Shown piece by piece: positions 25,319 to 38,310 of a DNA stretch of 64,000 bases (its first letter is position 1; every line of letters starts with the position of its first letter). The position numbers and the translations under genes were made by a program. This stretch comes from Epiperipatus broadwayi (Eukaryota; Onychophora; Udeonychophora; Euonychophora; Peripatidae), in assembly GCA_028023455.1 (NCBI GenBank), contig JAQFVV010000275.1, positions 560,001 to 624,000 of the forward strand. The letters are read 5' to 3'. The notes under the pieces are model-generated. The model saw nothing but the letters and a program-made list of their open reading frames with translations, was not told the origin of the DNA and made no database searches.

Positions 25319-27100
25319 GAAACAGACATGTTTCATATATATATACTGAAAATTTTTTCCTCATCCCATTTTGATATAGTTTGAAAACATGATACAGTTT
25401 TAGTGAGTGAAATTAAGAATAATAAATATATCATTGACAGTGAACTAAGTTCATTTTCCCACTTATGTTGTCAAACAAAACATGTAAATTTAAACTCTCC
25501 GAAAAAGGAGGGAGAGAAAAATTTATACTTAAACTTACAATTAAATAAAGAAAATATAAATTACACATTTAATTAATAAACCCTTACCATTAGAATTTGC
25601 AGTTGTCAGGTTAAAATATTACTGATAAATTTTTTTTTCGATCGAGCTGAATGTTTACAAATTACAATATTGGAATACTATAATTATTCATTAATTGAAA
25701 AAAGATAGCATCACTTTCTTGCCTTGGGAAAAAGAAGTCAAGATGTTTGTGAAACAACATGTTGGTCAGATAAGGAGTAATATTGATAAGAAAATCATGG
25801 GAAGTAAAAGAGTATAAATAGTGGAATCAGACAATTCTTATTATTATTAGTGGATTGATCATTGTTATTGCTACACAGTGAGTTGCAGTTTAAGTGAAAA
25901 CCAGGCCAACTAAGTTTGAAGCAGCCATAACCATTAATAGGCAAAGAAATTAATATAAAACTGCAAGGTGAAGCAGATTATTAACATGGAAAACTCTAGA
26001 ATGTTTGGCTAAGAAGAATAGCTTGATCATCTTCCCACACTATGAAGAAGTCAGGAAGTTAAAGATATGCCTCGGTGACCAGTAAAAGGAATTATATACC
26101 ATTCAGCTCTAAGACAAACCCCTATTTAATGTAAATATTTACAAGCTGTGAATTACCAGCATATAAATTTAATAGTAAGAGAAATCTAGTTAACCTTTGA
26201 AATATCTAAATGTCTTTAGTTAATGCAGTAAGAAAAACATTTCAGAAAAGAGAAAATGAAACATGGTTACTTAAAATGATTGATTCAACAAAGTGAGAAA
26301 ATTTTATGTACTGAAATAATTTCTAAAAATAATAAAATTGCCATTATTACTAAAATTAAATATGTGCTTATGTATATATATTTTTTAAATGAAACAAACA
26401 AGAAAATAATGTTATCTGGATTTATAAAATATAGAAAAGATAATTCTATAATTTAAATTTAAAAATGTTGATAATTAATAAACAAGTATCTGTCAAACAA
26501 AAATTGACTTTATTTGGTTTGAAAAGAAAAAAAACTTAAACTATTATGATAGAATTTGATAACTGATTTTTTCTTTATTGATACACATGTATATATGTGA
26601 ATTTTATATACATTCAAAATGGAATTAGTAATTATAAAAAATATAATTTATTATTTTCACAAAATTAAATTGATATAATATGTGTCTCAATATACCTGAA
26701 TTAACTGTTTGTTATATATGTGAACTGATTATGTTTCTATATACACAAATTGAATCTGTGTTGATATAATGTGCCTCTATATACCTAATCTATCTATGTG
26801 CTTACATATATGAATTAATTATGCTTCTGTACATATGACCTAAATCCATGTCTATATAATATGTGCATCAATATGCCTGAATTAACCATGTGTTAGATAT
26901 ATGAATTGATTATGCTTCTATATACATGCCTGAATTAACTATGTGTTAGATATATGAATTGATTATGCTTCTATATACATGACTTGAATCCGTGTCTATA
27001 TAATATGTATCTCAATATACCTAAATTAACTGTTACATATATGAATTGATTATGCTTGAATCTATGTCTATATAGTATGTGTCTCTATTAATTACATGTT

Positions 27101-27132
<32 letters not shown>

Positions 27133-28036
27133 ATATATATAGAGACATATATATATATATATATATATATATGAATTAACTATGTGTTAGATATATGAAT
27201 TGATTATGCTTCTATATACATGACTTAAATCTGCATGGATCTAAATGAATTAAATATATACTTGAATTAAAAATACTTGAGTTAAATCTGCCCCTATATA
27301 CTCTAATTAAATAGAGAGATCTATTTAAATATAATTACTGACTTCAGAATCATTAATAAAAGGGATTAATCCATATATCAATCAAACTTACCTAAGAGTA
27401 TTCTGCATTGAAAATTAATAGATATGTCTACAAAATTAGATATATGCACATATGAAGATAGTCTAGACCCACAATAAGAGAAATTAAACTTGATAAATGA
27501 TAAGAGAGGTATCCATGATGCACACGTGGATATATAAATTAACCCATGCTATATAAAAGTTGCCAGAACAGGATTATGGAAGATAAAAAGATGGATACTG
27601 CATAATCATCGATGAGGAACAAGCATCAGAAGAAGTTACCAACGAGTAGAATAACTGATCTGTGGAACCAGTTTTGCAGTGAACTATTAAAGGAGTGTTC
27701 TCCAAATATTGGTTATTCAAAAAAATTATTAATATGCCTCACCATTTTCATGTCATCCCCTTTCTAGTGTACTCATTATTTCATGAGCTATGTTCAGCAT
27801 AATCAGATGTAGATGAGTGAGGTTTTAGTAAGCTGACACTATAGTGGCACTGTTTGTGAAACCAAATTGATAAATTTCTATATGTTTCAGTCTCTTTAAT
27901 GCTACACCCTCTGCTGAGCAGGAAATATTGTTTATTATTGTATGGGAAGGTGATGTCAATTGATATCTCCTTCCTGCAATATGGTCATTAAGAAATAAAT
28001 TGACCAAGAAAGGGTAATAAAGATCTAGTCTGGTTA
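25319..28036. repeat. Duplicated segment, copy B (uninterrupted)
   Basis: This is the paralogue of 5316-7285, 10883-11379 and 22143-22852 joined together. It contains the empty sites for the hAT-type element (near 25993), the 3.6-kb insertion and the gypsy element. The minisatellite portion lies at about 26660-27240. TA expansion at 27100-27172 is private to this copy. Similarity to copy A stops at GGTTACA, where a TA run begins. Confidence 0.87.
26660..27240. repeat. About 91-bp minisatellite in copy B
   Basis: Units of TGTCTCAATATACCTGAATT, a TATATGAATTGATTATG block and CATGACTTGAATC repeat with variable length. A near-identical 60-base piece is repeated back to back around 26870-26990. 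The array is interrupted by expanded TA at 27100-27172. Confidence 0.82.
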
Positions 28037-28062
28037 CAATATATATATATATATATATATAT
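28030..28062. repeat. (TA)n run after GGTTACAA at the edge of copy B
   Basis: The run starts exactly where copy A and copy B lose similarity. Copy A has GGTTACATTTGTCACC at the same place. Confidence 0.85.
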
Positions 28063-30890
28063 TATAATGGGTATGGTATTTTACATTTATATATATATTG
28101 TACCTAACTGAAGTGTCAAGAGGTAATCAAGGTTATCCTTTTGTTTAAAATTTCAGATTAAAAAAAAATAATGATGATAAAAATGGAAATTAACTTAGTC
28201 AATTATTAAAATAGGATAATCTAAATATTTTAATAGTGTCAGTTGGTTTGATAAGGGATGTTAGGTAATAATTTAACATAAGCAAATGTTAAAAAATAAT
28301 TGTGAATTGATAAATAGTATTAAATGTATTCTAAAATAACTACTGTATAATCCATTTTATGTCTAAAGAATAATAATTAGATATTATTATTAAGTCAGAA
28401 TAATTAAGTAATAAATTTTAATAAAATGATATGTAAGTTTTTATTAAAAAAATAAGAATATTTGTTATTAGTTTTGTAGTTTAGCATTCTAATTATAAAA
28501 GTTATTTAGATTAAATATTCATTAACATTCTATTGTTGTAATTTTAAAAATAGTTTTAAACAATTAATCCAAGGCTAGATGTATGTGAGAATGTGCATGC
28601 ATTGACATGGAAACATAAGAATAAAAAAAAAGTAATTTAATTTCAATATTGTTTAAAATAAGTAAATAAAACAAATGTGTGGATAAAATTATTTCAATGA
28701 AATAGTTATGGGTTTAATAAAGGGTATAACTTTAAATTTTATATTTCTTACTATTATGTTGTATAAATATTTTAAAAAAAAGAAAAAAAAACAATTGTTG
28801 CATAATATTTGTAATACTAAATTTTGACTTTGCAGCTGAAGGTCACGTGGTATGGGAAAATTATATTGATTACATCAGTAGATTGATTCCACAGCTGGTT
28901 TGTCAGAATATTAAAATTTAATAAAAAATAGTTTTTATTGGTTTTAAAATGAATTGTAGGTGGATGAAAAATAGTGAGATAAAACGGAGATCGAGGTGTC
29001 ATTCAGGGGCTGATCTTATTTTGATTCAACTGGAATTGGATCTTAAAAGTTTGTTAATAAAAAGTAATTTTATAAAACTTTATATTTTCTAAAAAAATAA
29101 AAGTATGTTTAAAATAATTATTTAAAAATCATCTTGTAAACATGAATTGCTGAAGCTAAAAGAAAGGTAATCCATTTTTCTGACAGTTTGAATTTCAGTC
29201 GAGGCATAGAAATTATAGTTAAAAATGTCTAGAATAACTAAAGCATCTCACACATTAAATGACTTTAACTTGTTTATTTTTCTTTACTTGGAAGTAAAGT
29301 TAAGGAATAAACTATTAATCATTTCCATAAATAAGCATTCCATGGTATTAAACCATTTTGAAAATAAAATGCTAATTATTTTTCCTGTTAGATTAAAAGT
29401 ATATGTAAAAAAAAAAAGAATTTTTTTTTAAAAGCTTAAAAAGAACATTATAAAAAAGCTGCTATGTTCAATTACAGTGAAACTATAAAGAATGATTATT
29501 TTTTTTTAAAAAATAAATAAAAGTTATTACTTATATCTTGACATATATAAAAATGATTTGTTTAGCTAAACACAAACAGATAATATATACATTTTAAAGG
29601 ATAATTCTTATTTACACCGTAAGAAAGGACACGTATTTGGAAATAAAACTTTAAAGCAATCTACAATGATTAATAATGAATTAATAGTTATTGTGTACAT
29701 TTTATAAATGGTCATACTTGCCAGTATGTAAAAATAACTTTATGGCATTAATTATAGCATATAAATGGAGAAATGTCTTGAACAGTAAAAAAATTTCTAC
29801 TCTCATATTTAAAAGTAAGCAAAGGAAATTAATTTTAAAAATAAATACTTCTTGGAATATTATTAGGAAACTATTTAAAAAAAACTATATTTCAAAAGAA
29901 GCGTTTTTTTTCCTAAAAAAAGATAAAGAACTTCAGATAAAGAAATATATATATTATTATTATTATTATATGCAATTTTAAACTCGGGATCCTATAAATA
30001 AATTAAAGGGTGTTCAGCTGAAGAATTTATTTTGTTTCATGCCGGCTTAATCTTATTATTTAATTTTTTTTTTTAAAATTGTTTAAAAAAAATATTATTA
30101 ATGAACTATTGAACATTTTTGTTTGGAAATGATTGCCATGTATATAAATGTATTAGTTGAAGCTTCGAATTCAAATAGATATCTTAATCTGGATAAATTG
30201 TCTACACATTATGAAATGGAAAAATCGTCACGGAAACGAAATATGAACTTGAATTAATGTATTTTTTTTTTTTTTTATGGTCTGCTTTATTGGTTTAAAA
30301 AAAAGAATGAAACCATAAAAATATTTATGCTATTAAATTTTTATGTAACACTTTTTGCATAAATATACATGTAAACTAGTGTTATAATTTTAAAACGAAA
30401 TAGGTTTATTTGAATGAGCAAATGTTTCTTGCTATTCTTAAGTAGATTTTGTTTATTCATCAAGCATTACACTAGCTAGTTTCTATTTAATAATTATATT
30501 ATAGAGATTTAAATATCACAGTCTTATTTTTATATAAATGGGATGTTTTACTCAAGTTTTATTTTAAATTTACTACAGAAGTTTATCAGAGAATATCCAT
30601 TCATTTGTTTTATGAATGTTATATTAAGAATAACTGCAAATATTTTATAATTCATCGAGAAGTAAATATTCTTGCATTTTATATGTGCATTGTGCCTTGC
30701 CTAGAAATTTATATGCATTTAATTTTAAAGTATTTTCTACAGTAGTCATTTGACACATAGTTTGCTTTGTTGGTTCGAACATTGGATATACATTTTGTAT
30801 TTTTAAACTTCTTAGGAATAACTTAATCAATTAAGGTGAAGTATATATCTTGCTATTAGTTAATATTTGTTAGTCTCAAGAGTTAGGCTT
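28063..30890. other. AT-rich stretch with no gene recognised
   Basis: I find only short open frames of Lys/Ile/Phe-rich composition (the longest is 96 codons at 29691-29981) with no motif. Poly-A and poly-T runs are common. Nothing here supports a gene. Confidence 0.5.
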
Positions 30891-30929
30891 AGTAATAATT
30901 TTTGAATATGCTTATGGAGTAGATAAAAT

Positions 30930-31230
30930 CCTCCATCCTTATTGTATTGTATTTCCATGATTTGATAGTGCTTGTCCCCAAAAAGAGGGTATTGTATTGT
31001 ATTTTTCAGTGATGATGATCACATTTATAAGCATTGGAAATCCCATGAGAGGATTGTGCTTTTCTGGTGCATCTTTCCTGTCCCAGATACACTGTAGATG
31101 AATTCCAGGTATCTTCATTTCTGCCTCAAAGTTAGGTATTTTTGAAAGACACCACATTCTTTTCCAGCTCTGAGGAGCCTAGTATCTTTATATTTTTCGC
31201 CTATCATTCATGATGACTTAATACTAATTC
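30930..31230. other. Less AT-rich island, unidentified
   Basis: Base composition is more balanced than in the surroundings, and GTATTGTATTGTATTT occurs twice within 70 bases. A 72-codon minus-strand frame (30939-31157) has no recognised motif. It may be a fragment of an unknown repeat. Confidence 0.25.
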
Positions 31231-33140
31231 CACCACAGTAGGTGATGTTGCATTTGTTTTAGATTTGTGATGACAAGATATGCTTGTTTGAGGAAATGTA
31301 TTTCTTCAGGTAGTTGTAGCTAATTTAAGGCTCATAGGTATATCAATGTTTGAATTGTGTTGCTATGATAGTTTTATCACTCACAAGCTAACCAACAAGA
31401 AGTTATATTTATTTTTAAAGTATGTTAAATATGCATATGGTATAAGTGGCAATTCACACATAATAATTTAATATTTTAGAATTTCGCCGCTGGATTTGTA
31501 AGTCTGTTACATCATTATCTTTAAAACATTGAGGGAATAATTTTATGTGGACTAAAGTTATTTTTAAAAAAAGTATATCTTATCTCTGATGAATGATTGT
31601 CCCATACACTTAAGTTAGTTTAATTTTAATATTAGCTTAATCTGATTTAAACCTATCTCTAGCTGTGATATTAGTTATATCCATGAAACTAGTGATGATA
31701 TTTTTAAAAAGTATTGTTGAATATGCTTACTCCAACTTAGCGTTTGTTAAATTGAGGAGTATAAAATTGAGCTTAGGGTTTTCAATATAAACATAGTTCT
31801 GTGTGTTATTCTGATTAGTAGATGACACAATAATGTTATTAATTAGTCTAATAAAGAAGAATAGTAGTGTGCTTATTAAGTACATATGATAATTAAAGTT
31901 TAAAATATTTTTTTTTGAGAAAAATATAATTGTTAAAAGAAAGTAACAGTGAATAACCTTGGTCTGTTATTAAGTGTATTAGTGCAAATTAAATAAAACT
32001 GTTAAGAGTCCAAATAATTATATAAAATCTTAGTGCGGTATTGGCACTGTTTGTATTCTACTACATTTATAAAGATTTCTTCTGATTATTAATAAATCAA
32101 ATTATTATTATTTCAAAAGTTTTGTTTGTTTGTTTTACTTTTATATGAAAATATATTATTGTCTTGGGTTCCAAGTTCACAAAGTCTTAAATTTTTAAAT
32201 TTAATGAATCTTCAGTTCAGAAATTTACAAGTATATTCTAAGTTAATTAAATATAGTTGATATTGTCTTGAAAATTAAAAAAAGCTATGTTAAAGTAAAT
32301 GATTCTCATATTGATTCACAAATACAGATAATGGCATTATAGCAGATACATAATTAATTACTTAGTTAAAAGTTTTTTTTTTTTTCAAATTATCAGTACA
32401 TCTTTCAGACTAAAGATTATGCAATATCAGATTAACAATATTAGTACTTTAGAAGAATATTTTAATTAATATTATTTTAAAAGCTGCACCTTATCTTATA
32501 TTTATTGCACATCATCTATCATCAGCTTAAATCTCATATATTTAAAGAATTCTAATCTATTTATATTTGAGGTCTTTAATGGTTGTCTGTGAGTATGGAA
32601 AGGCATTAAAAGTACCCTTGCTCTTTTCTCTGCTCAAGTGATATCTTAGATAATAGGCCATTATTAGTTTAAATTCAAATTGATTCACTAAATTTTGCAA
32701 TTAATATTTGTTTTGTTTATTATTTTAAGATTGAACATATTATAATTATTTATAGTCAGCTAAGATGTCACTTATTTATTTATTAATCATAGTAATTCCT
32801 TGTTAGGCAACTTAACTTAAACTTTAATTTTACACAAGAGTTTTAGTTTTAAACTCCCTGAGGTTATTTACTCTTGTTGTTTAGTAAATATAATTCTGTA
32901 AGATAATATTTTAAAGCAAAGCATCATAGTTCTTATTCAGAGAGTGTATAATCTATTAGTAGGACTAATATGGTAAGCATTGATTAGTAATTCAGATAAT
33001 CTTTTGTATGGTTTATTAAAATATCAATATGCTGTAGTAGTTATAGTTCATCAGTATTGGATTTGACCTTTATTTGATTATACATCTCGGAATCATCATC
33101 TTGTTTCTTTAAATTTATTGTAAACCCACTGAGCCAAGTC
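31231..33140. other. AT-rich stretch with no gene recognised
   Basis: No coding or structured repeat was seen on either strand. Confidence 0.5.
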
Positions 33141-33144
33141 GTTT

Positions 33145-33405
33145 AGAGTCTCTCATTTATATTTTATTTCATTTTATTTCAATTTTATTCCATTTCTTTT
33201 CATGTTATTTCTTTCTATCATCTCATTTCATTTCTCTCTCCTTTTTATTATTATCATTTCTATTACTTTTCCCCATTTCTTTTCCTCCTCAATTCTTTTC
33301 TTTTCCATCATTTATCCTTACCATTATCATTATCTCTCATTTCATTATTAGCATTTTCTTCTTTTCTCTATCTCTTTTCTCTTTCTCACACCCCCTCTCA
33401 TTCTA
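33145..33405. repeat. Polypyrimidine tract, about 260 bases
   Basis: The plus strand is almost pure T and C with scattered A, and very few G. It starts with TTTTATTTCA repeats and passes to TTTCTCTCTCC types. It ends next to a TA palindrome. It could adopt triplex structure, but it may be simple drift. Confidence 0.85.
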
Positions 33406-33408
33406 TCA

Positions 33409-33412
33409 GGTT

Positions 33413-33448
<36 letters not shown>

Positions 33449-33450
33449 AA

Positions 33451-33487
<37 letters not shown>
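33409..33487. repeat. TA palindrome bounded by GGTTACAA/TTGTAACC, plus TA run
   Basis: 33409-33452 is a perfect palindrome: GGTTACAA, a TA run, TTGTAACC. A further TA run follows to 33487. Such a unit would form a strong hairpin. Confidence 0.92.
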
Positions 33488-33489
<2 letters not shown>

Positions 33490-33590
33490 CCATTCTTGCT
33501 ATTAAAAGGTGTGAAGGTTGCCTTGACAGCAGTTAGAGATATTGGTTGCTATATTTACTGTGAATGTTTAGGTGGTTACTGGTTGGAAAC

Positions 33591-33595
<5 letters not shown>

Positions 33596-33663
<68 letters not shown>
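33596..33663. repeat. (TA)n microsatellite, about 34 units
   Basis: An uninterrupted TA run. Confidence 0.95.
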
Positions 33664-33667
<4 letters not shown>

Positions 33668-33714
33668 AGTACAAGCATAGAGCTAAACTAGTCAGTAAAT
33701 AATTAAAATTATTC

Positions 33715-34450
33715 AAAATTCAACACTCAACCAGACTTGCAAAATCAAAAACACAAACAATGGTTTCACTGCTACAAACACACTTCTCAAGTGTGAAGAA
33801 CTACAAAACAACACCATGTATATATATATTAAACATTACCCATAAATCTATTTACTTTCCATCCACCCTTAATATTAAATAACTTTTAAATAAGTTAATG
33901 GCTTCAGAATAATAAATTTTCAATAATAAAGATTCTTAAATTTTTCTTTTTATTTCATTTCTCTCAAAATAGACAATCTTAGCTTCATCAAAATTAATAG
34001 TGTGGCCTGTATCTTTTTCATGGACATACAAAACAGAACTGAGATATTTATTTTTAATCCTACTTTTAAAGACAAACTTTGCTTTATCAAAATTAATAGT
34101 GAGGGGTTAGAAATAAATATCTTAGTTCTGATTTGTATGTCCATGAAAAAGATACAGGTCACACTATTAATTTTGATGAAGCTAAGGTTATCTTCTTTGA
34201 GAGAAATGAAATAAAAAGAAGAATTAAAGAAACTTTGTTATTGAAATTTTATTATTCTGAAGCAATTAAACTTATTTAAAAACTCTTTTAATATTAAGCA
34301 TGGATGGGAAGTAAATGGATTTATGGGTAATGTTTAATATAAATAAGGGATTGTTTTATAGTTTTTTACACTTGAAAAAATCTCCTTGTAGCAGTGAAAC
34401 CATTGGTTGTGCTTTTGATTTTATTTACTTGGTTAAGTTTTGGATTTGGG
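33715..34450. mobile_element. Penelope-like element remnant as a foldback
   Basis: Two arms, about 33715-34060 and 34105-34450, are reverse complements with moderate divergence. Each arm, read outward from the centre, encodes the same segment, with EKDTGHTINFDEAK then a charged FERNEIKR block. This matches the C-terminal part of the GIY-YIG endonuclease domain of Penelope-like elements, where a GHxIxF motif is followed by a basic stretch and a conserved Glu-Ser/Thr. Each arm then runs into non-coding sequence ending with GTAGCAGTGAAACCATTG. Inverted terminal copies are typical of these elements. No reverse transcriptase is present, so this is a dead 5'-truncated pair. Confidence 0.72.
34139..34280 (+). 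pseudogene. GIY-YIG endonuclease tail fragment (right arm)
   Basis: The frame starting at 34139 reads VHEKDTGHTINFDEAK and continues about 45 codons to a stop after EAIKLI. The left arm has the same reading on the minus strand (about 33840-34030) but with a stop inside. Only the last third of the domain is present; the GIY and YIG strands are absent. Confidence 0.65.
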
Positions 34451-35280
34451 GTAATTTTAATTATATATATAAGTAAGTTTATTTCATAAGTACAGTTCCC
34501 ATTTGATAAAATGCACCCTTAGTTTTTGGATTATATATTTAACAAGTGACCTTAAATATTATTAATTTATTTTAGTGTTAAAATTTAATACAGAATAATG
34601 ATAAAAATTGGTGGTATTCACTTTTATTATTATTGAATTGGTTTATTTAATTAATTGCAAGAGAGCATTACAAGAGCTAGCTTTTTTCCACATTAATCAT
34701 AGCTCCAATTTTATTATAAAAATTAATAAAACGTCTTTTTCTTCATTATATTTATTTTCCAAGTTTGAATCATCATTATATTTATTTTCCAAGTTTGAAT
34801 CATACTTTCATATAGTTTAAATTTGGACATTGCAATTTGTGGAGAGTTTACGAACCAAAATCATTTTCTATTTTATTCATTTGTACAATACATTTGTTTT
34901 TAAAAAGTTTACATATTACCCATTTTTTTATTGGTACCTTTCTATTTTTTTTTCCTTTGTAAATTTTTAATGTTCCGTATTTATATTTTATGATAAATGT
35001 TATGAAAATTCAAAATCTCTAAAATTCTGTAAAGGTTTATTTAAGATCATCATCAGATTAATGTAACATAGACTTTTTGATTTAATTCTAATAGAGTCCA
35101 GTTTTAAAAATGTATTATTCTACCTATCAGGTTATTCTGATTAGGTTATTAAGTAGTTAATAATTATTAATATTTATAAAATGATAAGAGCATCTTCAGG
35201 GTGGATTGCTCTGCATACTTATTGTTTATAATTGGTTCTTTACATCAAAAAAGTTAGAAATTTCTGCAATAAGAAAGAGA
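34451..35280. other. AT-rich stretch; short tandem duplication
   Basis: No gene was seen. TTTATTTTCCAAGTTTGAAT is repeated in tandem, with a 28-base period, at about 34740-34805. Confidence 0.6.
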
Positions 35281-35289
35281 TGAAACTAT

Positions 35290-36765
35290 TATAAAAATAA
35301 AGATGATATCATGAAATGTGTAGAAGAATTTCTATTAAGAAGTATAGTAATAAAGAAAAAGTATTTTCCACAATGACTATAACTTTTGAATTGCCCAGGA
35401 TTTTAAATAAAGAAGTGAGATATGCAATTAAATCTATGAAGAAGGGAAGAGCTTCAGATAATGATGGAGTTATAATCTATAGCTTAAAAGAAACAAGTGA
35501 AGAAATAGAAAAACTGTTGTCAAAGTTATATACAAAATGTTTAAATGATGAAATGTACCAGTTGATTGTAAGAGTACAGAATTAATATTAAAATATGACT
35601 AAGAAGAAGATACATTACAGACCTATCAGTTCTTTGCAAAACTTTTACCAAGATAATTATAACTCATCTAAAGAAAACGTTGAATTCAATCAACCAAAAG
35701 GACAAGGTAGATTTAAAAATGGTTTTATACAGTGAATTATATCCAAGTATTAAAAGAAATTTTAGAAAGGACCAAGAACCTGAGTTAGCATTAAGTTTTA
35801 GATATATAGAATATGAACAAACATTTGATTCTATGAACAATTCTTCAGTGATTAAAGCATTGGATAATCAAGATATAGATCCAGGATATTATTGCTATAT
35901 TCTGAAAAATATTTATAAAAATGTGACAGAAACATTTAGATTATATAAAAATATTATGAAGATTAACATTGAAAAGGGGGTATGGTGGTATGACTCCATA
36001 TCTCTAAAACTTTTATAGCAGTTTTTCAACAAGTATTGTGTAAAATTAAAGTGGGAAACAAAGAAAGTAGAAGTAAATGGAGATAATTTACATCATCTAG
36101 ATTTTGCAGATGATACAATTGTTTTCAAAATAAGTACTTTAAAAATGTTGCAAGAGTTATCAGATGAAAGTAAAAAAGTAAAATTAAATGTAAAGGTTAA
36201 AAAGATTAAAGAAATGTTCAATGATTTTTTTCAATAGAATAAAATAAATTAACTACTACAAATACCTTGGTCAGATTATTATTATAGATAGAAACATAAT
36301 GAATGAAATTAATCATAGAATTAAACTTAGTTGGAGTGCTTTTAGTAGAAATAACTTAATATTAAAAGGAAATATTACTATGTATTTAAAAATAAAGTTT
36401 TTTAATAGATGTGTTTTATCAGTTCTTACTTATGGGTCTGAAATTTGGATGCTTAACAGAAGAACAATACAGAGACTTCAGACCAGTTATGTTAGGAGTA
36501 ACAATAAGATATCAAAAGTAAAATATGTGGGTAAGAAAACAAACAGGTATTAACAACATCATTAAAAGAATTAAAAGACTGAAGGGGAGTTGTGTTGGAC
36601 ATATTGTCAGAAGAGATGATAAAAAATGTACAGTTGAGATCTTTAATGGGATTATGGATGAAATAAGGAGGTGTGCTCAGAAAAAATGGATTGAACTTGG
36701 AGAGATGATCAACTTGCAGTGGATTGATGATGGTTAAAAATGATGATGATAATAATTAAATAACT
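35290..36765 (+). pseudogene. RTE-like LINE reverse transcriptase remnant
   Basis: Pieces in three frames follow the order of a non-LTR reverse transcriptase: SMKKGRASDNDGV (35316-35585), YRPISSLQN (about 35620), EYEQTFDSMN (35680-36018) where family members have YxKAFDS, and LDFADDTIVF with an intact FADD at 36103-36114. LSVLTYGSEIWMLNRRTIQR follows (36299-36553), then RIKRLKGSCVGHIVRRDDKK (36525-36737). The LTYGSEIW and GHIVRR motifs point to the RTE clade or a close relative. The remnant ends in a short GATGATGAT tail, as RTE elements often do. The endonuclease domain is missing, so the copy is 5'-truncated and frameshifted. Confidence 0.85.
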
Positions 36766-38310
36766 CAATTATTTTAATAAATTCTGAATGTTGTTATTGT
36801 TCTATTTAAAGTCTGCATTTTTTTTTTTTAATTTTTGAAATTCTATCAAATATTATATGACTCTATTAATCTCACTTTGCACCTATATAAATTATTACCT
36901 TATAATAAAAAAAAATAGTGTTTGGAAAAAAAAAATGTTTTTTTCACTTTGATTATATGTGTGGTTATTTTATATAAGCCATTTTCTAAGTTTGTTTTGT
37001 AAATGTTGTGTTCTAATGATGAATTAAAATTTATAATATTGTATATACATATTTTGATATTTTTAAAGCCATTATATTTTCATATAATATAGAAGTTGGA
37101 CATTTAGCCATTATATTTTAATATAAAATGGAAGTTGGACATTTAATTATAACATATTCATTTATATAGAATTTAAATTTGAGTAAATCTATAAGTGTGT
37201 TAAAAATGTATGGAAATCAGTCTTTACCTTGCATGAAAGTAATATAATAAAAAATATTGACTGTTATCACATGAAAAGGTTTTAATACTTTTAACTCACC
37301 TGATAAGTGAAACTTTTTTATGAAATACATGAACTATGAAAGAGACTAGTCTAAGTGTTGTGCTGATGGATGATTGGAATATGATGGACTTAAAATGACA
37401 GATGACTTGGTAAAAACAAACAAAAAAAAACCTTAAAAAGTCTATTAGTGATTAATTATATTTTTACTTTTGACTGTAGATTCCTTTACTTATTCCCCCC
37501 CCCCCAAAAAAAAAAAAGATATATAGATACTATTATGTAATTTTGTTTGAATTATTCTACAAAAATTTGAAACAATTTCTTCAAATATTATTTTCAAGAG
37601 ATAATTGTTTCACATAACATTTTTTTGAAATTTACATTTTTGATAATAAGCAAATCATTTTCAAAATAAAATTACATACTATTGTTATTATTAATATAAA
37701 CATGTGAACAATTTATACAATTTTGAATTTATAAATTAAAACTATGAAATTTTTATTCTATTTTACAAAATGAAATAATTTCATCATGGAGTTAAGTTTC
37801 AGTTATGAAATTTTTAGTTATAATAAATCTTCTTTCTTAATAACTGCATGTATATGCAGTTTTTAAAATATGATATATTTATTATTATTATGTAACATAA
37901 CTTTTTATGTTTTGTAAGATTTATAAAAGTATCTATTTACATTTGTAATTAATTATTATCAGATTTATTTTAAATTGGTCTCTTAAAAAAACAAGTCATA
38001 ACTTTTTAAATTTTTTGTAACATTTCACTACATGTATAGTTTCGTTTTAAATAAACTATTTTGTTAATATAATTTTAAATTTTCATCTGAACTTAATATC
38101 TTTTTTAATAACACCATCATAACTTATGATTCTTCATATTTTGATTTTTTACTGCAATAATGTTAAATTCTTAATAAAAAAAGTTCTGAATTTATTTTAT
38201 TGATATGTTGGATTTATTTGAGTCTGTATTATTAGAACATTATTTTGTAAATTAATTGCATTTTATAAAATTATATATATATAAATTTTAAATGAAAATC
38301 TTTACATAAA
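36766..38310. other. AT-rich stretch; 40-bp tandem duplication
   Basis: No gene was seen. GAAGTTGGACATTTA with its flanks is repeated in tandem with a period of about 40 bases at 37068-37146. A C run followed by an A run lies at 37495-37518. Confidence 0.6.

Noticed and set aside
33496-33702. 68-codon frame with Ile-Tyr repeats
   Set aside because: The TA microsatellite translates as alternating Ile and Tyr.
33950-34214. Two nearly identical 70-codon frames on opposite strands
   Set aside because: They are shadow frames of the inverted Penelope-like arms; the GIY-YIG-like reading is in another frame.
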